64,000 nucleotides of DNA from Symsagittifera roscoffensis (GCF_963678635.1 NC_087071.1:18475613-18539612); one strand, 5' to 3'; positions 25,459 to 35,664 are shown, counted from the stretch's first letter. Program-made: numbers and translations. The notes: a model not told the origin generated them from the letters alone.

Positions 25459-25844
25459 ATGTACACGCTTGAAAGTGATACTAACTTTTTTGATGACTTT
25501 CGTGATATTTCTTCAGGAGAAAAACGTATAGTCAGAGTTGGAACAAAAACATTTGAAAAAACAGGTACCTATATTACACTAAAATTGTATAAAAAAACTG
25601 ACGAAGAAGTGTTCAAAATGTATCAAGCAGTTTCTTTGACGACGAAAGAAATTGATTGCTTAGCAGATAATTATTCAAAAGTAAAAAAATGATCATAGTA
25701 CAATCTGGTGAAAAGATTTCAACTCCCACAACAGGAAACGATAAACCTCAAAAACGACAATATAAATCAAAACGATCGGTTTACTCCGAAAAAGACTGTA
25801 ACAGTGAAAACGGAGACGATGATGAAGAAGATTATTTTAACTAA
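25459..25844 (+). CDS. PC4-like ssDNA-binding protein in the Polinton
   Basis: The 77-codon frame 25459-25692 reads as a PC4/p15 fold: a first strand (EKRIVRVGTKTFEKTGTYITLKLYKK), a turn, then MYQAVSLTTKEIDCLADNYSKV, the usual last strand plus helix that forms the dimer in PC4 transcription coactivators. PC4 proteins bind single-stranded DNA or melted promoters, so a role in replication or late transcription of the element is plausible. The stop at 25690-25692 overlaps an ATG (25689) of a second 51-codon frame that is basic, then ends in GDDDEEDYFN. The junction is a seven-base A run, so either a one-base slip split one gene, or two frames overlap by ATGA. The assignment rests on pattern only. 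Confidence 0.5.
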
Positions 25845-25847
25845 AAA

Positions 25848-26531
25848 TGTCGAGTGGCTTGAGTAAATTGAAAAAAAAAACAGTTTCATTTATTAATTAT
25901 CAGAATGGTTGAAGCAATGTATGAACAATCGCCGGAAAACTTTAAACAATTTCGGAAAAACTTTAAATTTTTTTTTCTGAACAATGAACCCGACGTCTCT
26001 GACCTTCCTTCTAATACGAACTTTGCATTTGCAGTCCATTCAAATCAGAACGAAGTTTGTTCCCAATCTACTGCCAATGGTCAGCCACATTACCACGTTC
26101 TTATCGAAGTTACAAAAGAATGCACTGAAGCAGTTAACAAGATGACCTTAAACCTTTTATCGTGCCTTGCCTCCTTTCATCCTTTAAATGCTTGATTATG
26201 CGGTGCAGCAAATATCATCTATCAGGACCGATCGATGGAAAAAAAGAAATTGGCTGTTAACTACAATTCGACTAACAACCTTGACACCGCCGGTGTTACT
26301 TTGCGAAAACGATTGCCACAGATTTGCTTTGCATCACAGACTCGATCCATTCAAACTCAAACTGATCTAATTACTAATGTAACCATTGAACGTTTTATTC
26401 GAATTTTGAATGGGGATAATGCTGCTGAATTTTCAAAAATTATTGATATTATTTTGAGTGGGTATGGATTAGAGATTGATTCAAACACTTTGTTTGTTAA
26501 AATTTTAATGGAGAATATATACAATTCTTGA
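25848..26531 (+). pseudogene. Polinton protein with HUH-like motif, one in-frame stop
   Basis: From MVEAMYEQ (25905) the frame runs to a TGA at 26193-26195 and continues open in the same frame to 26531, about 208 codons in all. An upstream short frame from ATG 25848 (ending INYQNG) may be the true N-terminus after a one-base slip. The first half ends its core in NGQPHYHVLIEV. A strand carrying two His separated by one residue, preceded by another hydrophobic strand (NFAFAVHS), resembles motif 2 of HUH replication endonucleases. A Tyr/Lys pair (IIYQDRSMEKKK) after the stop could be motif 3. There is no helicase domain. The gene is plus strand, opposite to most of the element. Function is unproven. 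Confidence 0.4.
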
Positions 26532-27124
26532 GAAATATTTGTGAAATAATTCCAGCGGTATGTGTTCTAGCAACCATAAAACATGTTTTTTTCTTAAAAA
26601 AAATCAATTATTAATCATTAAAGAAATGCAAAAGTATCACAAAGTTATAACATCATATGTTTAGCAAAACGCATCATGTCATGGTCTTTAACCTTGAAAC
26701 CTATAGGAAATTTAGATGAAATTATAACATGAGCAACATAAATACAATAAAGTCCTCACAAGACCGAGTTAGCTGATTGGATTGGCTTATTCATCAGTAT
26801 TTGGTTTCCCTCATGGATAGAACGTCTCATATTTTTGTATATATGTGGATAGTTGTGTAGGCTTCGTCCAAGAGGATCTGCAAAAAATATTTGACTACCA
26901 GCTTAAGCAAACAGTAACCAATAAGTTCTTGGCTGGTCTGAGTTTGATGCGTTGACTATCATGAAAGTATTGTCGCGTTTCAATATTGTATTAAATGCTA
27001 AGTTAGCGGGAAAAATGCCCCAAAATCGATGTTTCAAATGTTTGCATCGGTTAATAAGCTCAAGAATCTGCAAATTGTCCATTTTTTCCCCGATTCAATT
27101 CATTAGAGTGTTTTAGCTATTTTT
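26532..27124. other. Convergent spacer between plus- and minus-strand Polinton genes
   Basis: About 590 bp between the end of the HUH-like gene and the end of the capsid gene. It is AT-rich, with a possible plus-strand polyadenylation signal (caataaag near 26746). No coding frame is credible. Confidence 0.4.
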
Positions 27125-28406
27125 CTATCGGAACGCACGTAAACTGTTGATGCACGCTCTCCCATGAAAAGTAACTCTACATTTTTCCCCCAGCGGTGCA
27201 TCAAACTTCAGCTCTACTTAAATGGTGCAATTGGTCAATTCAGGATGAATAAAGTCGTGTGAAGCCTCCTGAGTAGATGTGAGATCAAATGCCATAATAT
27301 AATGATTGTGATAATTAGCCAAACTGATTCCATGACTATTGTTAAAAACAAAGTCTAGAGCTTCCAATGTGTTGTAGTATATTCTTTTGTTATCAGTCGT
27401 TGACACAGGAGTTCCTGCAATGGGTAGGCCGTTTCGGTAAACAATGATTTCATTCAGCTGAAACGTTTGATAATGAAACGGGTTTGTTCGGTTAGTACCC
27501 AGGTATGCTGTATTCGAGCTCATTGCCAAAATCATTTGACGAACTGGCTCTTTGGCAAAAACGTCCTCTTGTCGCCAACTTTGCACACCAATTGTGGCCA
27601 AAAAGGTTCTTGGTAAAACATCAATATAATTGTATATTGCAGGTGTTTTCAACAGAGTTTTTTCTATCGATGATAGTACAAAATCTGTTACTGTCATTTT
27701 GCGCACATATAGGTTAGCCTCAGAGATTTGGACTTGGAAATATTTATAAGCGTGCTCAGACATGATAACAAAGTCATTAGGAGATCGTCTCAGATAAAGT
27801 CTTATTGTAACACCGCTGATAAGATGTTTGTCGCATGATAAAAAATCACAGGCAATTTTACCAAATAATCGGAATTCGCTTGATGCTGCTACGATTCGCT
27901 TATGTTCAGCGACATCTTCAGCTCGCCCATTAGCACTATCAATACCTGATGGATTATCTTCATTATAAAAGCCTTGACAAGCAAGCCACGTTTTCTTTGC
28001 ATCATTACCGTGAGAAAGTTCTGTCTCAATGAAACTCTTATGGGCCAAATTGGCATTAGTTGTTGAAAGTTTTTCTCCATTCAGGGACATGGTGCATTGG
28101 GAAAATAAAGATGAAAGTGGATGATTAACCAAATATGGTGCGTCTCGTTGCCCTTTCTCTGTGGCGTGAGTTCGCAGTACACTACCTTTATTTTGAACAA
28201 TGCGTGCTACAATCTCCAAGCGAGTTCGTTGAAGATCAATAAAGTTGTTTCTATCTCCTAAAACTTCAAATTCAAGCATGGGACCATCAGGTGAATAAGA
28301 TGGACCAATTTTTTGAGTGAATGCATTTTCAAATGTAACGAGTAGAGGAGGTTTTTCAAATAAATCTAATGAGCTGTGAGTTGCTTCAGTTGGTAATAAA
28401 TTAGAA
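27125..28406 (-). pseudogene. Polinton major capsid protein (double jelly-roll type), broken
   Basis: It would form the capsomers of the virion. The frame is open from the gap edge (28406) and reads SLDLFEKPPLL...GPMLEFEVLGDRNNFIDLQRT, then LVNHPLSSLFSQCTMSLNGEKLS, AHKSFIETELSH, FLSCDKHLISGVTIRLYLRR and NPFHYQTFQLNEIIVYRNGLP. These blocks match the widespread family annotated as 'F54H12.2-like' in invertebrate genomes, which is the Polinton/adintovirus capsid. The longest ATG-initiated frame begins at 28279, but homology continues upstream, so that Met is internal. A TAA at 27218-27220 stops the frame; the same frame then gives 31 residues (VELKFDAPLGEKC...) that fit the conserved C-terminal strand, ending at TAG 27125. 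One nonsense change therefore separates this from a full C-terminus. The N-terminus is lost in the gap. Confidence 0.75.
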
Positions 28407-28606
28407 NNNNNNNNNNNNNNNNNNNNNNNNNNNNNNNNNNNNNNNNNNNNNNNNNNNNNNNNNNNNNNNNNNNNNNNNNNNNNNNNNNNNNNNNNNNNNN
28501 NNNNNNNNNNNNNNNNNNNNNNNNNNNNNNNNNNNNNNNNNNNNNNNNNNNNNNNNNNNNNNNNNNNNNNNNNNNNNNNNNNNNNNNNNNNNNNNNNNNN
28601 NNNNNN
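28407..28606. other. Assembly gap (200 N)
   Basis: A run of exactly 200 N. It removes the C-terminal end of the penton-like gene and the N-terminal end of the major capsid gene. The true missing length is unknown, since round gap sizes are often placeholders. Confidence 0.95.
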
Positions 28607-29082
28607 AAGCCTTTGAAACCTAAGATACTAGGATTTTGTGGACTTTCAAAGGTAATGCCTTCCCAATAATGCATCCTTATTGAAAGATGTTTGGTAATGG
28701 GGTCGATGCTATAACTGATATTATCAAGATCAATCTTCCGATTGATTTCGTTGAATATTTTCTCGCTTTCGTCATAAACACCTTTTGTTATTTCACCTTT
28801 TTCTCCATCATATGGTCTGGATATTTTTTTTTGCCACTTTAAGGCTTGCTTTAACTTTGTCTTTTTTGTAGTACACTAGTTTGGTATCCGTAACATTGTT
28901 AATATGAGCGGGAAACGTTTTTTTCTGTCAATGCAACTCTCCATTCACCTTGTAGATCGATATTATCGCTTAGCAGGTTTTTAAAGCTCGCTAGCGAGTT
29001 GTCATTGAAAATATTCATTGAGGCTGATGACACCAGTGTAATGGTAAATGAATTTTTTTTCGCTTAAAAAGTTGTCAGACAT
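28607..29082 (-). pseudogene. Polinton penton-like minor capsid protein, frameshifted
   Basis: ATG at 29082 begins MSDNFLSEKKFIYHYTG. After a one-base shift the frame continues MNIFNDNSLASFKNLLSDNIDLQGEWRVALTE, the typical start of the single-jelly-roll penton protein of Polintons and adintoviruses. Further shifts near 28930 and 28820 lead to GVYDESEKIFNEINRKI...HLSIRMHYWEGITFESPQNPSILGFKG, another conserved block of that family. The C-terminus falls in the assembly gap. The start codon overlaps the last codons of the upstream integrase by 8 bp. The gene directly precedes the major capsid gene, as is usual. Confidence 0.65.
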
Positions 29083-30157
29083 TGTATAGTTTGATCCTTC
29101 CTTCCTTTTCCAAGACCCTGATTAGTTCAGGCTCCTAAAAATTACCCTCTATTGGTTCCCTATCAGCGTCGATGAGGTTATATTTTGGTGGGTTTCTTGT
29201 TGGGATGTCAAAGATTTCAAAAACTTCGTCAGTGAAAGATTGTTTGTATCGTTTTCGAAACGGAAGGTCAATTTTTGCTATTCTAACAAAATCACCAACG
29301 TAGAGCTTTGGTCGGCGTTCTAGTTTCTGCGATTGTTCCACTCTTAATGAAGTGAGACATGGAACGTCCTTTTTGGTAACTTCATTCGGGGCGATTTTGG
29401 TAACGCGGTTTGTTCTCGAGTTAATTGTGTTGACAAAATCTTGAAGCTTATCGATGTATGAGTAAGTCCATTTGTCCTCCAAATACTTATAAATCAAACC
29501 CTTTAGTGATCGAATGTTCCTCTCGTCGAAAGCGGATTTTTTTTCACTCTCTGTTGTATAAATTTCGATGTCCTTTTCCTCACATAAAGTTTTGAATGAC
29601 CCCTTGAACTCTGTGCCTTTATCTACCCAATTTTTTTTCGGCTGTTTTGTTTTTATCATTTGTTTGAATGCTTCCGCAGTTGAGGTGGCATACTTTGATT
29701 TCAATGGTTGTACACGTAGAAAGCGGGACATGCAATCCACTGCAACCATAAGACATTAAATGTTTTTGTTGTAATCTGCAAGTTTATCAGCATACGCCAG
29801 GTCAATTGACCTTATTTCGTCTATGTCGAAAACTATCACTTTGAGGCGTGTTGTTTTGCGACGATCTGTTCGATATTTTGTATATGCTGGCTCTGTATGT
29901 AAAAAACGTTTCACTTTACTTCGTGAAATTTTTAATTCCTCTTTTAAATTCTGTACACTGCCAAGCAATGCTGAACCTTTACTTGTAAGTTTAGTTTTCA
30001 ATATTTTTTCTTCAGCTGGTGTAATCTTGCCATTTTTGTTTGTTCTTGTCTTCTTCTTCTCTGTCGTTGCAGAATCTGAATCGTTATCGGGCGTTTCGTA
30101 CGACTCGGAGTCTTCTTCTGCTGCACCTTCTTCTCGTTTGGTTTTTTGCGGTGACCG
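29075..30157 (-). pseudogene. int: Polinton DDE integrase, two nonsense breaks
   Basis: A retroviral-type integrase that would insert the element. The frame is open from just after a TAA at 30158-30160, through an acidic leader (EDSESYETPDNDSDS) and a helical N-terminal region (LLGSVQNLKEELKISRSKVKRFL), to the core. Catalytic residues are all present: Asp in IRSIDLAYADKL, Asp in NWVDKGTEF, Glu in FDERNIRSLK. After the core comes an SH3/chromo-like tail (LYVGDFVRIAK, YKQSFTDEVFEI, PPKYNLID). A TAA at 29756-29758 cuts the core and a TAG at 29135-29137 cuts the tail; both have the same frame open on each side. The reading frame then ends at 29075, overlapping the penton start. Confidence 0.85.
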
Positions 30158-30181
30158 TTATCTTTCACTGTCTGCAACAGT

Positions 30182-30700
30182 CTATCTGTTTTTGCGTCTC
30201 TTACTGCTTTTTGAGGTGGAACTTTTTGACGTCGTCGACGACGACGACGAAAGTTTTTTCTCAAAAGAAAGGAGGAGGAGGGCTGTAGGTTTTGAAGGGG
30301 AATTTGTGGAACGTCTGCTTCTTTGCTTCTCTTGAGCTTGTTCCGTATTCGTTGGCTGAACCGCGACTTTGGCATACTTGTTCATAACCAACCGTTCATC
30401 AAGTTTGAGTGACCTCAAAATCAGTATAAAAGCAGGGTTGTAAAGTTTTTTAGTTTGTTGTTGTATATCATACAGAAAAACTGATGCTTTAAGACCTGTT
30501 GGGCCTTTATCAACGTAAATTTCTTCATTATCTTTATATATTTTGACTCTCTCTGACTTTTTAATAACTTCAAGAACTTTTTTTGCTCGCTTAAGTTTGT
30601 GTTCGTCCATGAGCTGTAATTGTAACAGGATACGTTCTGTGGATAATGCCTCACTAAGCTCAACGCTTTTTTCCATCTCGTTACCTTCATCATCATCATC
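30182..30700 (-). pseudogene. Virion-type Polinton protein, 3' part (split by LINE)
   Basis: From the short (GAT)4 tract the frame reads DDDDEGNEMEKSVELSEALS, then a helical block (LKRAKKVLEVIKKSERVKIY), a strand block (VDKGPTGLKASVFLYDI) and YNPAFILILRSLKLDERLVMNKYAKVAV, ending in a Ser/Lys-rich tail at 30182. The blocks around GPTGLKASVFLYDI resemble the C-terminal conserved region of a Polinton/adintovirus protein found beside the ATPase. An overlapping frame to 29998 is strongly basic (RRRRRRRQK) and may be the true C-terminus after a shift, or noise. The 5' part of this gene lies at 35710-36242, on the other side of the nested LINE. Confidence 0.55.
30687..30700. repeat. (GAT)n tract, 3' junction of the nested LINE
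   Basis: Plus strand catcatcatcatc, that is four GAT units on the minus strand, immediately after the LINE 3' end. In the Polinton frame they encode Asp residues. Confidence 0.8.
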
Positions 30701-30711
30701 TTCTACTTCTT

Positions 30712-31424
30712 CTAGGCGTTCGGCTCGTTCGAGCCATGCCCTCTCCCCCTGCATCTGTCTGTGTGTTTGACCATGTTTGTCGCCGACAGTGTCTTGTTGC
30801 ATTTGCTACCTTCCTTCTTCTTTGCCATGTATTTTCTGGGTTTTTCAGCTTCTTGAGGGTTACAGACTTTGACGTGATTTTTGTATGGACCTTCTGTCTT
30901 CCATGTTTTCTGGCAACGACTGCACGTGAAAGAGTGCGAGGCTTCGGTGTGCATTCTCTTTATTAGAATCTATAGTACCCTACCGATTTGCAAACCTTTT
31001 CACATATGTCACACTGTAAGTTCGTCGGGGGGAGATCGAAATTCCTCTTCTCTAACTTTTCTTCCCCATCATGGCGATTCCCTTGTTGGTACTCCCATTT
31101 CTCCAAGTGGTCCATGCGTATCTTGATTCTTCTTTTGCATTCTTTTCGGTCTAAGGCAAATTTAGGGGCTTCGGTCCAGTTGATTCCGGCCTCCATGAGC
31201 AACTTCCTCCAGTAGAAAATGGTTTTCTGTTTGTAACCTGGTCGCTTCTGGATTTCCTCGAGGCTGCCCAGCCACCCTAATACCGCCATTTTAACCGTCC
31301 TTGCGTTGCTCATTCTTAATATGTGGCCTATCCGCTCTAATGTACGTTTCTCGATCTTCCATCTCAATGATCTTATGTCGTACATGTTCCGGATGTCCTG
31401 CATATTAACCCCCTCATAATGCAT
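30712..31424 (-). pseudogene. LINE C-terminal region with zinc fingers
   Basis: The frame 30963-31424 gives a helical block (TLERIGHILRMSNARTVKMAVLGW) and ends near LQCDICEKVCKS. The next frame, 30712-30954, carries FTCSRCQKTWKTEGPYKNHVKVC, a C2H2 finger, and a further C-x...H-x3-C set. These fingers probably bind nucleic acid during target-primed reverse transcription. The two frames join through a one-base shift near 30960. The stop at 30712 lies right at the element's 3' end. Confidence 0.7.
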
Positions 31425-31629
31425 TTGTTTCAGCGGTGGACCCTTTTTATTACTCCAGAGATATCTATATCTTTTATCTATTCACGACTGAATATTATTG
31501 ATCTCTTGGTTATACCACGGCCGAGTAGCGCAATCGAATAGAAGCCCACTTTCGATACATGCTTGCACCACTTGTGCTTGTTTTCTGGGAAGTTTTCTTT
31601 TCAGAAGTTGCGAGCGGCATTTTGCCCAT

Positions 31630-32255
31630 AGGTATCCAGCTCGCTTTTTTCTATTCATTAGGTCTTTTTTTGGACCTAGCCAACAACCCAACATGCGTAT
31701 TTCTTCTGCTTCTTCTGATCCAAATAAAGCCTTTTCTTCTTTGTCTGTGTTGTTCTTTTCCTCAAATTTCTCCATGACTTCTTTGATAATGTTAACGCCC
31801 TCTTCCAGCTCTTTGCTCGCCGATGATAGTGGTATCATCTGCGAACAAGGATATGGTTATGTTAACAGTTTGCGTCTCGCTGTTTGACTTTTCGATCTTG
31901 TTTATATCCGGTATATTGCTGCCTGGTATCCATCGCCATTTTATGCCCGTCTGTCCATGTTTCGCGTCTGATATCTTTTTCCGTTCATTCTCCGCTATGC
32001 GCATTACCACTTGGTGATAGATATTGAATAGACATGGCGATGTCGAGCAAACCTCCCTGAGACCCCGTTCTGGATCCATTCCTCGCTATCTCCTTCCTTC
32101 CCTTTCACTTGGCAACTGGTTGCCTCGTGTAAATCTGCTAGGGATTCTAGGAAGGGTCCTTTCATCCCGTAGTTTCGCAGGATTTCCCAAAGAGCTGGTT
32201 TGTTCACTCTGGGATACGCTTTACGTAGGTCCAAAAGCCTTGCTTCGGGGTCAGT
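31630..32255. repeat. 626 bp tandem duplication in LINE RT, copy 1
   Basis: Begins aggtatccagctcgc and matches 32256-32881 with only scattered differences (for example one inserted or deleted base near 32075). The second copy carries the intact RT core frame; this one is shifted at about 32070. Confidence 0.9.
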
Positions 32256-32881
32256 AGGTATCCAGCTCGCTTTTTTCTATTCATTAGGTCTTTTTTTGGA
32301 CCTAGCCAACAACCCAACATGCGTATTTCTTCTGCTTCTTCTGATCCAAATAAAGCCTTTTCTTCTTTGTCTGTGTTGTTCTTTTCCTCAAATTTCTCCA
32401 AGACTTCTTTGATAATGTTAACGCCCTCTTCCAGCTCTTTGCTCGCCGATGATAGTGGTATCATCTGCGAACAAGGATATGGTTATGTTAACAGTTTGCG
32501 TCTCGCTGTTTGACTTTTCGATCTTGTTTATATCCGGTTTATTGCTGCCTGGTATCCATCGCCATTTTATGCCCGTCTGTCCATGTTTCGCGTCTGATAT
32601 CTTTTTCCGTTCATTCTCCGCTATGCGCATTACCACTTGGTGATAGATATTGAATAGACATGGCGATGTCGAGCAACCCTCCCTGAGACCCCGTTCTGGG
32701 ATCCATTCCTCGCTATCTCCTTCCTTCCCTTTCACTTGGTAACTGGTTGCCTCGTGTAAATCTGCTAGGGATTCTAGGAAGGGTCCTTTCATCCCGTAGT
32801 TTCGCAGGATTTCCCAAAATGCTGGTTTGTTCACTCTGGGATACGCTTTACGTAGGTCCAAAAGCCTTGCTTCGGGGTCAG
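32256..32881. repeat. 626 bp tandem duplication in LINE RT, copy 2
   Basis: Direct neighbour and near-identical copy of 31630-32255. The left junction falls after ttcggggtcagt, where the original sequence continues with atgttcaa at 32882. Confidence 0.9.
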
Positions 32882-33452
32882 TATGTTCAATTTGAGGCAG
32901 GTTCCAGATTGCTGGCCTCTTCTTTAGATCGTCTGCGTCTTCTGTTATTCTGACCAGGATTTGTGTTGCATCCGCAGTCGACCTTCCGGTCCTGAAGCCG
33001 CTTTGATTGTCATCTAGAAGATTTAGGCGTTCTGTCCACTTTCTTAGTCTTTTGGACAGAATTCTTGCTAGGATCCTGCTGCCCTTGGCCAATAGGCAGA
33101 CTCCTCTATGGTTGTTTACATCATTTTTTCCGCCCTTCTTATGTAGGGGTACTATTTGTCCGTTCTTTAGGATTTCGTCCCATGTCGGGGCGCGGAATAA
33201 GAACATCTTTTTAACCATGGCCACTATTGCTGATTTAACATGTGGGCTGGCCAATTTGATGTACTTTATGCGGACATTGTCTTTTCCGGGCGCGGACTCC
33301 CTTATTTCACTGATGCAGTCCTGTATTTCCTTATCCGATGGGGTCTCATTTAGCAGGTTATTTTCTTCGATATACTTCTTTTCCGCTCTGTGATCCCCCA
33401 TACGTGCAACAGTATCCATTAGAAGCTGAGGGCTGATTTCATATCGGTTTTT

Positions 33453-34100
33453 CTATACTCCTTCGAAGTGGGCTTTGAATTCATCAGTTGTGAGTGTTGT
33501 GCCAGTATCCCGTTTCCTATCTCTGCCGCCTAATTGGCGTAGTGTTCGGTACATGGTGCCCATATCTCCTTCGATGTTGGCCTGTTGGCATTCGTCTAGG
33601 ATTTTATCCCACCATTCACGTTCTAATTCTTTCAGCTTCCCCTTCATTTTAGCCCTTGCTTTCCTAAGGTTGTCCCTATTACGCAGTATATCTTGGAGTG
33701 GACGGTCCTGCTCTAAGGATTCGTTTCTATCCCTCACGGCCGAAGCTATGGAATTATGGAGCTGTGACAGCTCATCTTCGTGGCCGATCGTCCACGGATT
33801 CGCTATCTGCCTGGTTCTCTTTCCACATACCTTTAGTGCAGCTTGCGTTAGCGCTGTCGCTATTTCGCTCCATGAGCTATCCTCGTCCACCTCCTTTGTC
33901 TCGGTCTCCTTTTGGAATTTTAGAGCTGTCTGCTCAGTACTCAATTTCTCCCAGTTTATTGCTGGTTTCCGTGCTACTCTTGTTGGTCTGGACCTCTTTG
34001 GGATTTTTAGGTGGAGGGATACCGGCTTGTGGTCCGATAGCGTTAGCTCCTCGGTAATTTGTATCCTTTTTGCATGCCTGTGCCTTTCTCCTCGCCTCAT
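33453..34100 (-). pseudogene. LINE endonuclease end and linker, frameshifted from N-terminal part
   Basis: The frame opens with the last endonuclease motif (LTLSDHKPVSLHLK; Ser-Asp-His is catalytic in apurinic-type endonucleases), followed by a long charged helical linker (EREWWDKILDECQQANIEGDMGTMYRTLRQLGG) leading to the RT. It is separated from the endonuclease N-terminal part by a shift near 34230 and from the RT by a stop near 33453. Confidence 0.8.
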
Positions 34101-34167
34101 TATAAATCCGTCCAGCTCATACCATCTGCGGTGGCTGTGGTTAAACCAAGTTCCCCTTTTCCTAAGG

Positions 34168-35664
34168 TTAGAGAAAGAGTTTATCCATTGGAGATTGTGC
34201 GCTACACACCAATCGAGGAGGTCTCCTCCTGCTTCGATTGTTGGCGTTGGTTAGACCATACCTTCCATTTGTTTCACAGGCTCTCTCCCTTCCAATGTGA
34301 GCATTATGGTCCCCTCCAATTATTAATACCTTGGCCTTGGGGGTTCGGGCTACTTCATTTTCTAGGCAGTGTCTATATTCTTCTATTCCTTCGACCCCGT
34401 TACTCCAAAGTGGTTGGTAAACTGATATAATTTTCATACCATGTACCTCTATGGCGGTAGTGCGCTCCGAGAAACTTTTCTTTTGGCCTTCGCTGATCCA
34501 GGACTTGAGGGCCTCGCCACTGAGAACTATACCGCTACGTTGGGAGTGTATAACAACTGTTTGTTCACTATCTTCACCTAGCCATATCACTCCTTTCGAT
34601 TTTGATCGAAGCTCTGATATTAAGATTATTTCCCATCTTTTGCCTTGTGCATACGTAATTACTCTCTTTAGTCGGTTTCTGTTTCTTTCGTGATCTGATA
34701 ACCCTTGTAGGTTCCATGCTGTTACCGTAATACTCGGCTGTCCCTCGGGGGGAGTGGGTAATCTTCTTTGTCTTCTCTTCTGTCTGCGAGCTTCCCGGTG
34801 TTCTTCAGTGGGGCGTCTCATTTTTCCTCTCCTTGTTTCCTCCCCTTTGTCCGAGTCTTTTTGCCGCAGAAGATGTTGCGCGGGGTTTTCGCAACTGTCT
34901 ATGCCCATGGTTTCTTCTTCTTCAGCCTCCTGTCCGGGATGGAGGCAGGGACTCTTCGGTTCCTCTCTTTGCGGGAGCTCGTTTGTCAGTGTTGGGCCCT
35001 GCGCGGGGTTGTCGCAGGTATTTGTTCCCCTCGGTTCACCCTCTGCTGACTCCTGGTCGAGGTGGGGCCAGGGAGCTTGTTCCCTTGGTTCCCTTGTGTC
35101 TGTTCCGTTTGCTTCCTTTGGCTCCTGCACGGGGTTTTCGCAGGGTTTTTCTCCCCTCGTTTCAACCTCGGGAAACTCCCTGTTAGGGTTCGACAGAGCG
35201 GAACTGCATTTGGTGCACTCAAATGCATATCGGTTGGCTTTAGCTAGCTGTTGGATCTCTTGCCGGGATAGACCGCTACATCCTTGGTGTATCCATTGTT
35301 CGCACCATGTGCATTTCACGCTGTTGCTTGTTACTTTCTTCCTGCATTCTCCACACAGCGTGGGTCCCGGATTCTTCTCAACGTCTCCGGCCCTCGTTAT
35401 TAGCTGACCCAGATGGGCTAGTCCCGAGTCAGCGACAAAAAACCCGACACACTCGAACCTGGGGGAGGTTCTGGCCACAATGTTGTTGTAAGAGGTGCTT
35501 TGACTGGCTGGGTCTTCGCCACTCTGTTGGTATTCTGGGGGGTTTTGGGTCCTCGCCGTTCCCGGTTTGTTCCCTTCCGTTCCGAAAACCCTGTGTGTTC
35601 TTTGCCGCACAGATAACTCGTGCGTTTCCCGCTTGTCCCGCTCGGAGGGCACACACGCACAAGC

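Larger units (their letters stand above)
31482..33419 (-). pseudogene. LINE reverse transcriptase, internally duplicated
   Basis: The frame 32418-33419 holds the RT palm and fingers: ESAPGKDNVRIKYIK, VPLHKKG, NHRGVCLLAKGSRILARIL, QSGFRTGRSTADA, DLRKAYPRV, RGLREGCSTSPCLFN and the catalytic box FADDTTI. Downstream, 31630-32255 repeats the DNA of 32256-32881 almost exactly, so motifs from the DLRKAYPRV block to FADDTTI are present a second time, followed by the thumb region (KELEEGVNIIKEVMEKF...GCWLGPKKD). The duplication destroys a single continuous RT, so the copy cannot be functional as it stands. Confidence 0.85.
30701..35664 (-). mobile_element. Nested non-LTR retrotransposon (LINE) with 2A motif and PHD finger
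   Basis: A 4.96 kb LINE on the minus strand, inserted in the Polinton virion-type gene. Order: short N-terminal region, 2A-type motif, PHD-like finger, apurinic-type endonuclease, reverse transcriptase, C-terminal domain with C2H2 fingers. It begins directly after a (GAT)15 tract and ends just after its own stop codon (TAG at 30712-30714) followed by aagaag-tag-aag and (ATG)4, so it has almost no 3' UTR. Both sides are GAT repeat, so no other target duplication can be told apart. The reading frame is broken by at least two shifts and an internal duplication. It is probably of the CR1/I-like apurinic-endonuclease group; the exact clade is not certain. Confidence 0.85.

Noticed and set aside
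25848-26531. Integrated parvovirus as the source of the HUH-like gene
   Set aside because: No SF3 helicase, capsid or terminal hairpins nearby; the gene lies within the Polinton block.
28366-28674. 102-codon ORF reading across the N gap
   Set aside because: It only exists because N bases are translated as X; the two sides belong to different genes (penton-like and major capsid).
29823-30335. Plus-strand ORFs of 170 and 82 codons opposite the integrase and virion-type genes
   Set aside because: Shadows of the minus-strand coding frames; low-complexity Ser/Leu/Phe composition.
33475-35407. Long plus-strand ORFs (up to 259 codons) across the LINE
   Set aside because: They are antisense shadows of the LINE endonuclease and linker frames, which carry recognisable motifs on the minus strand.
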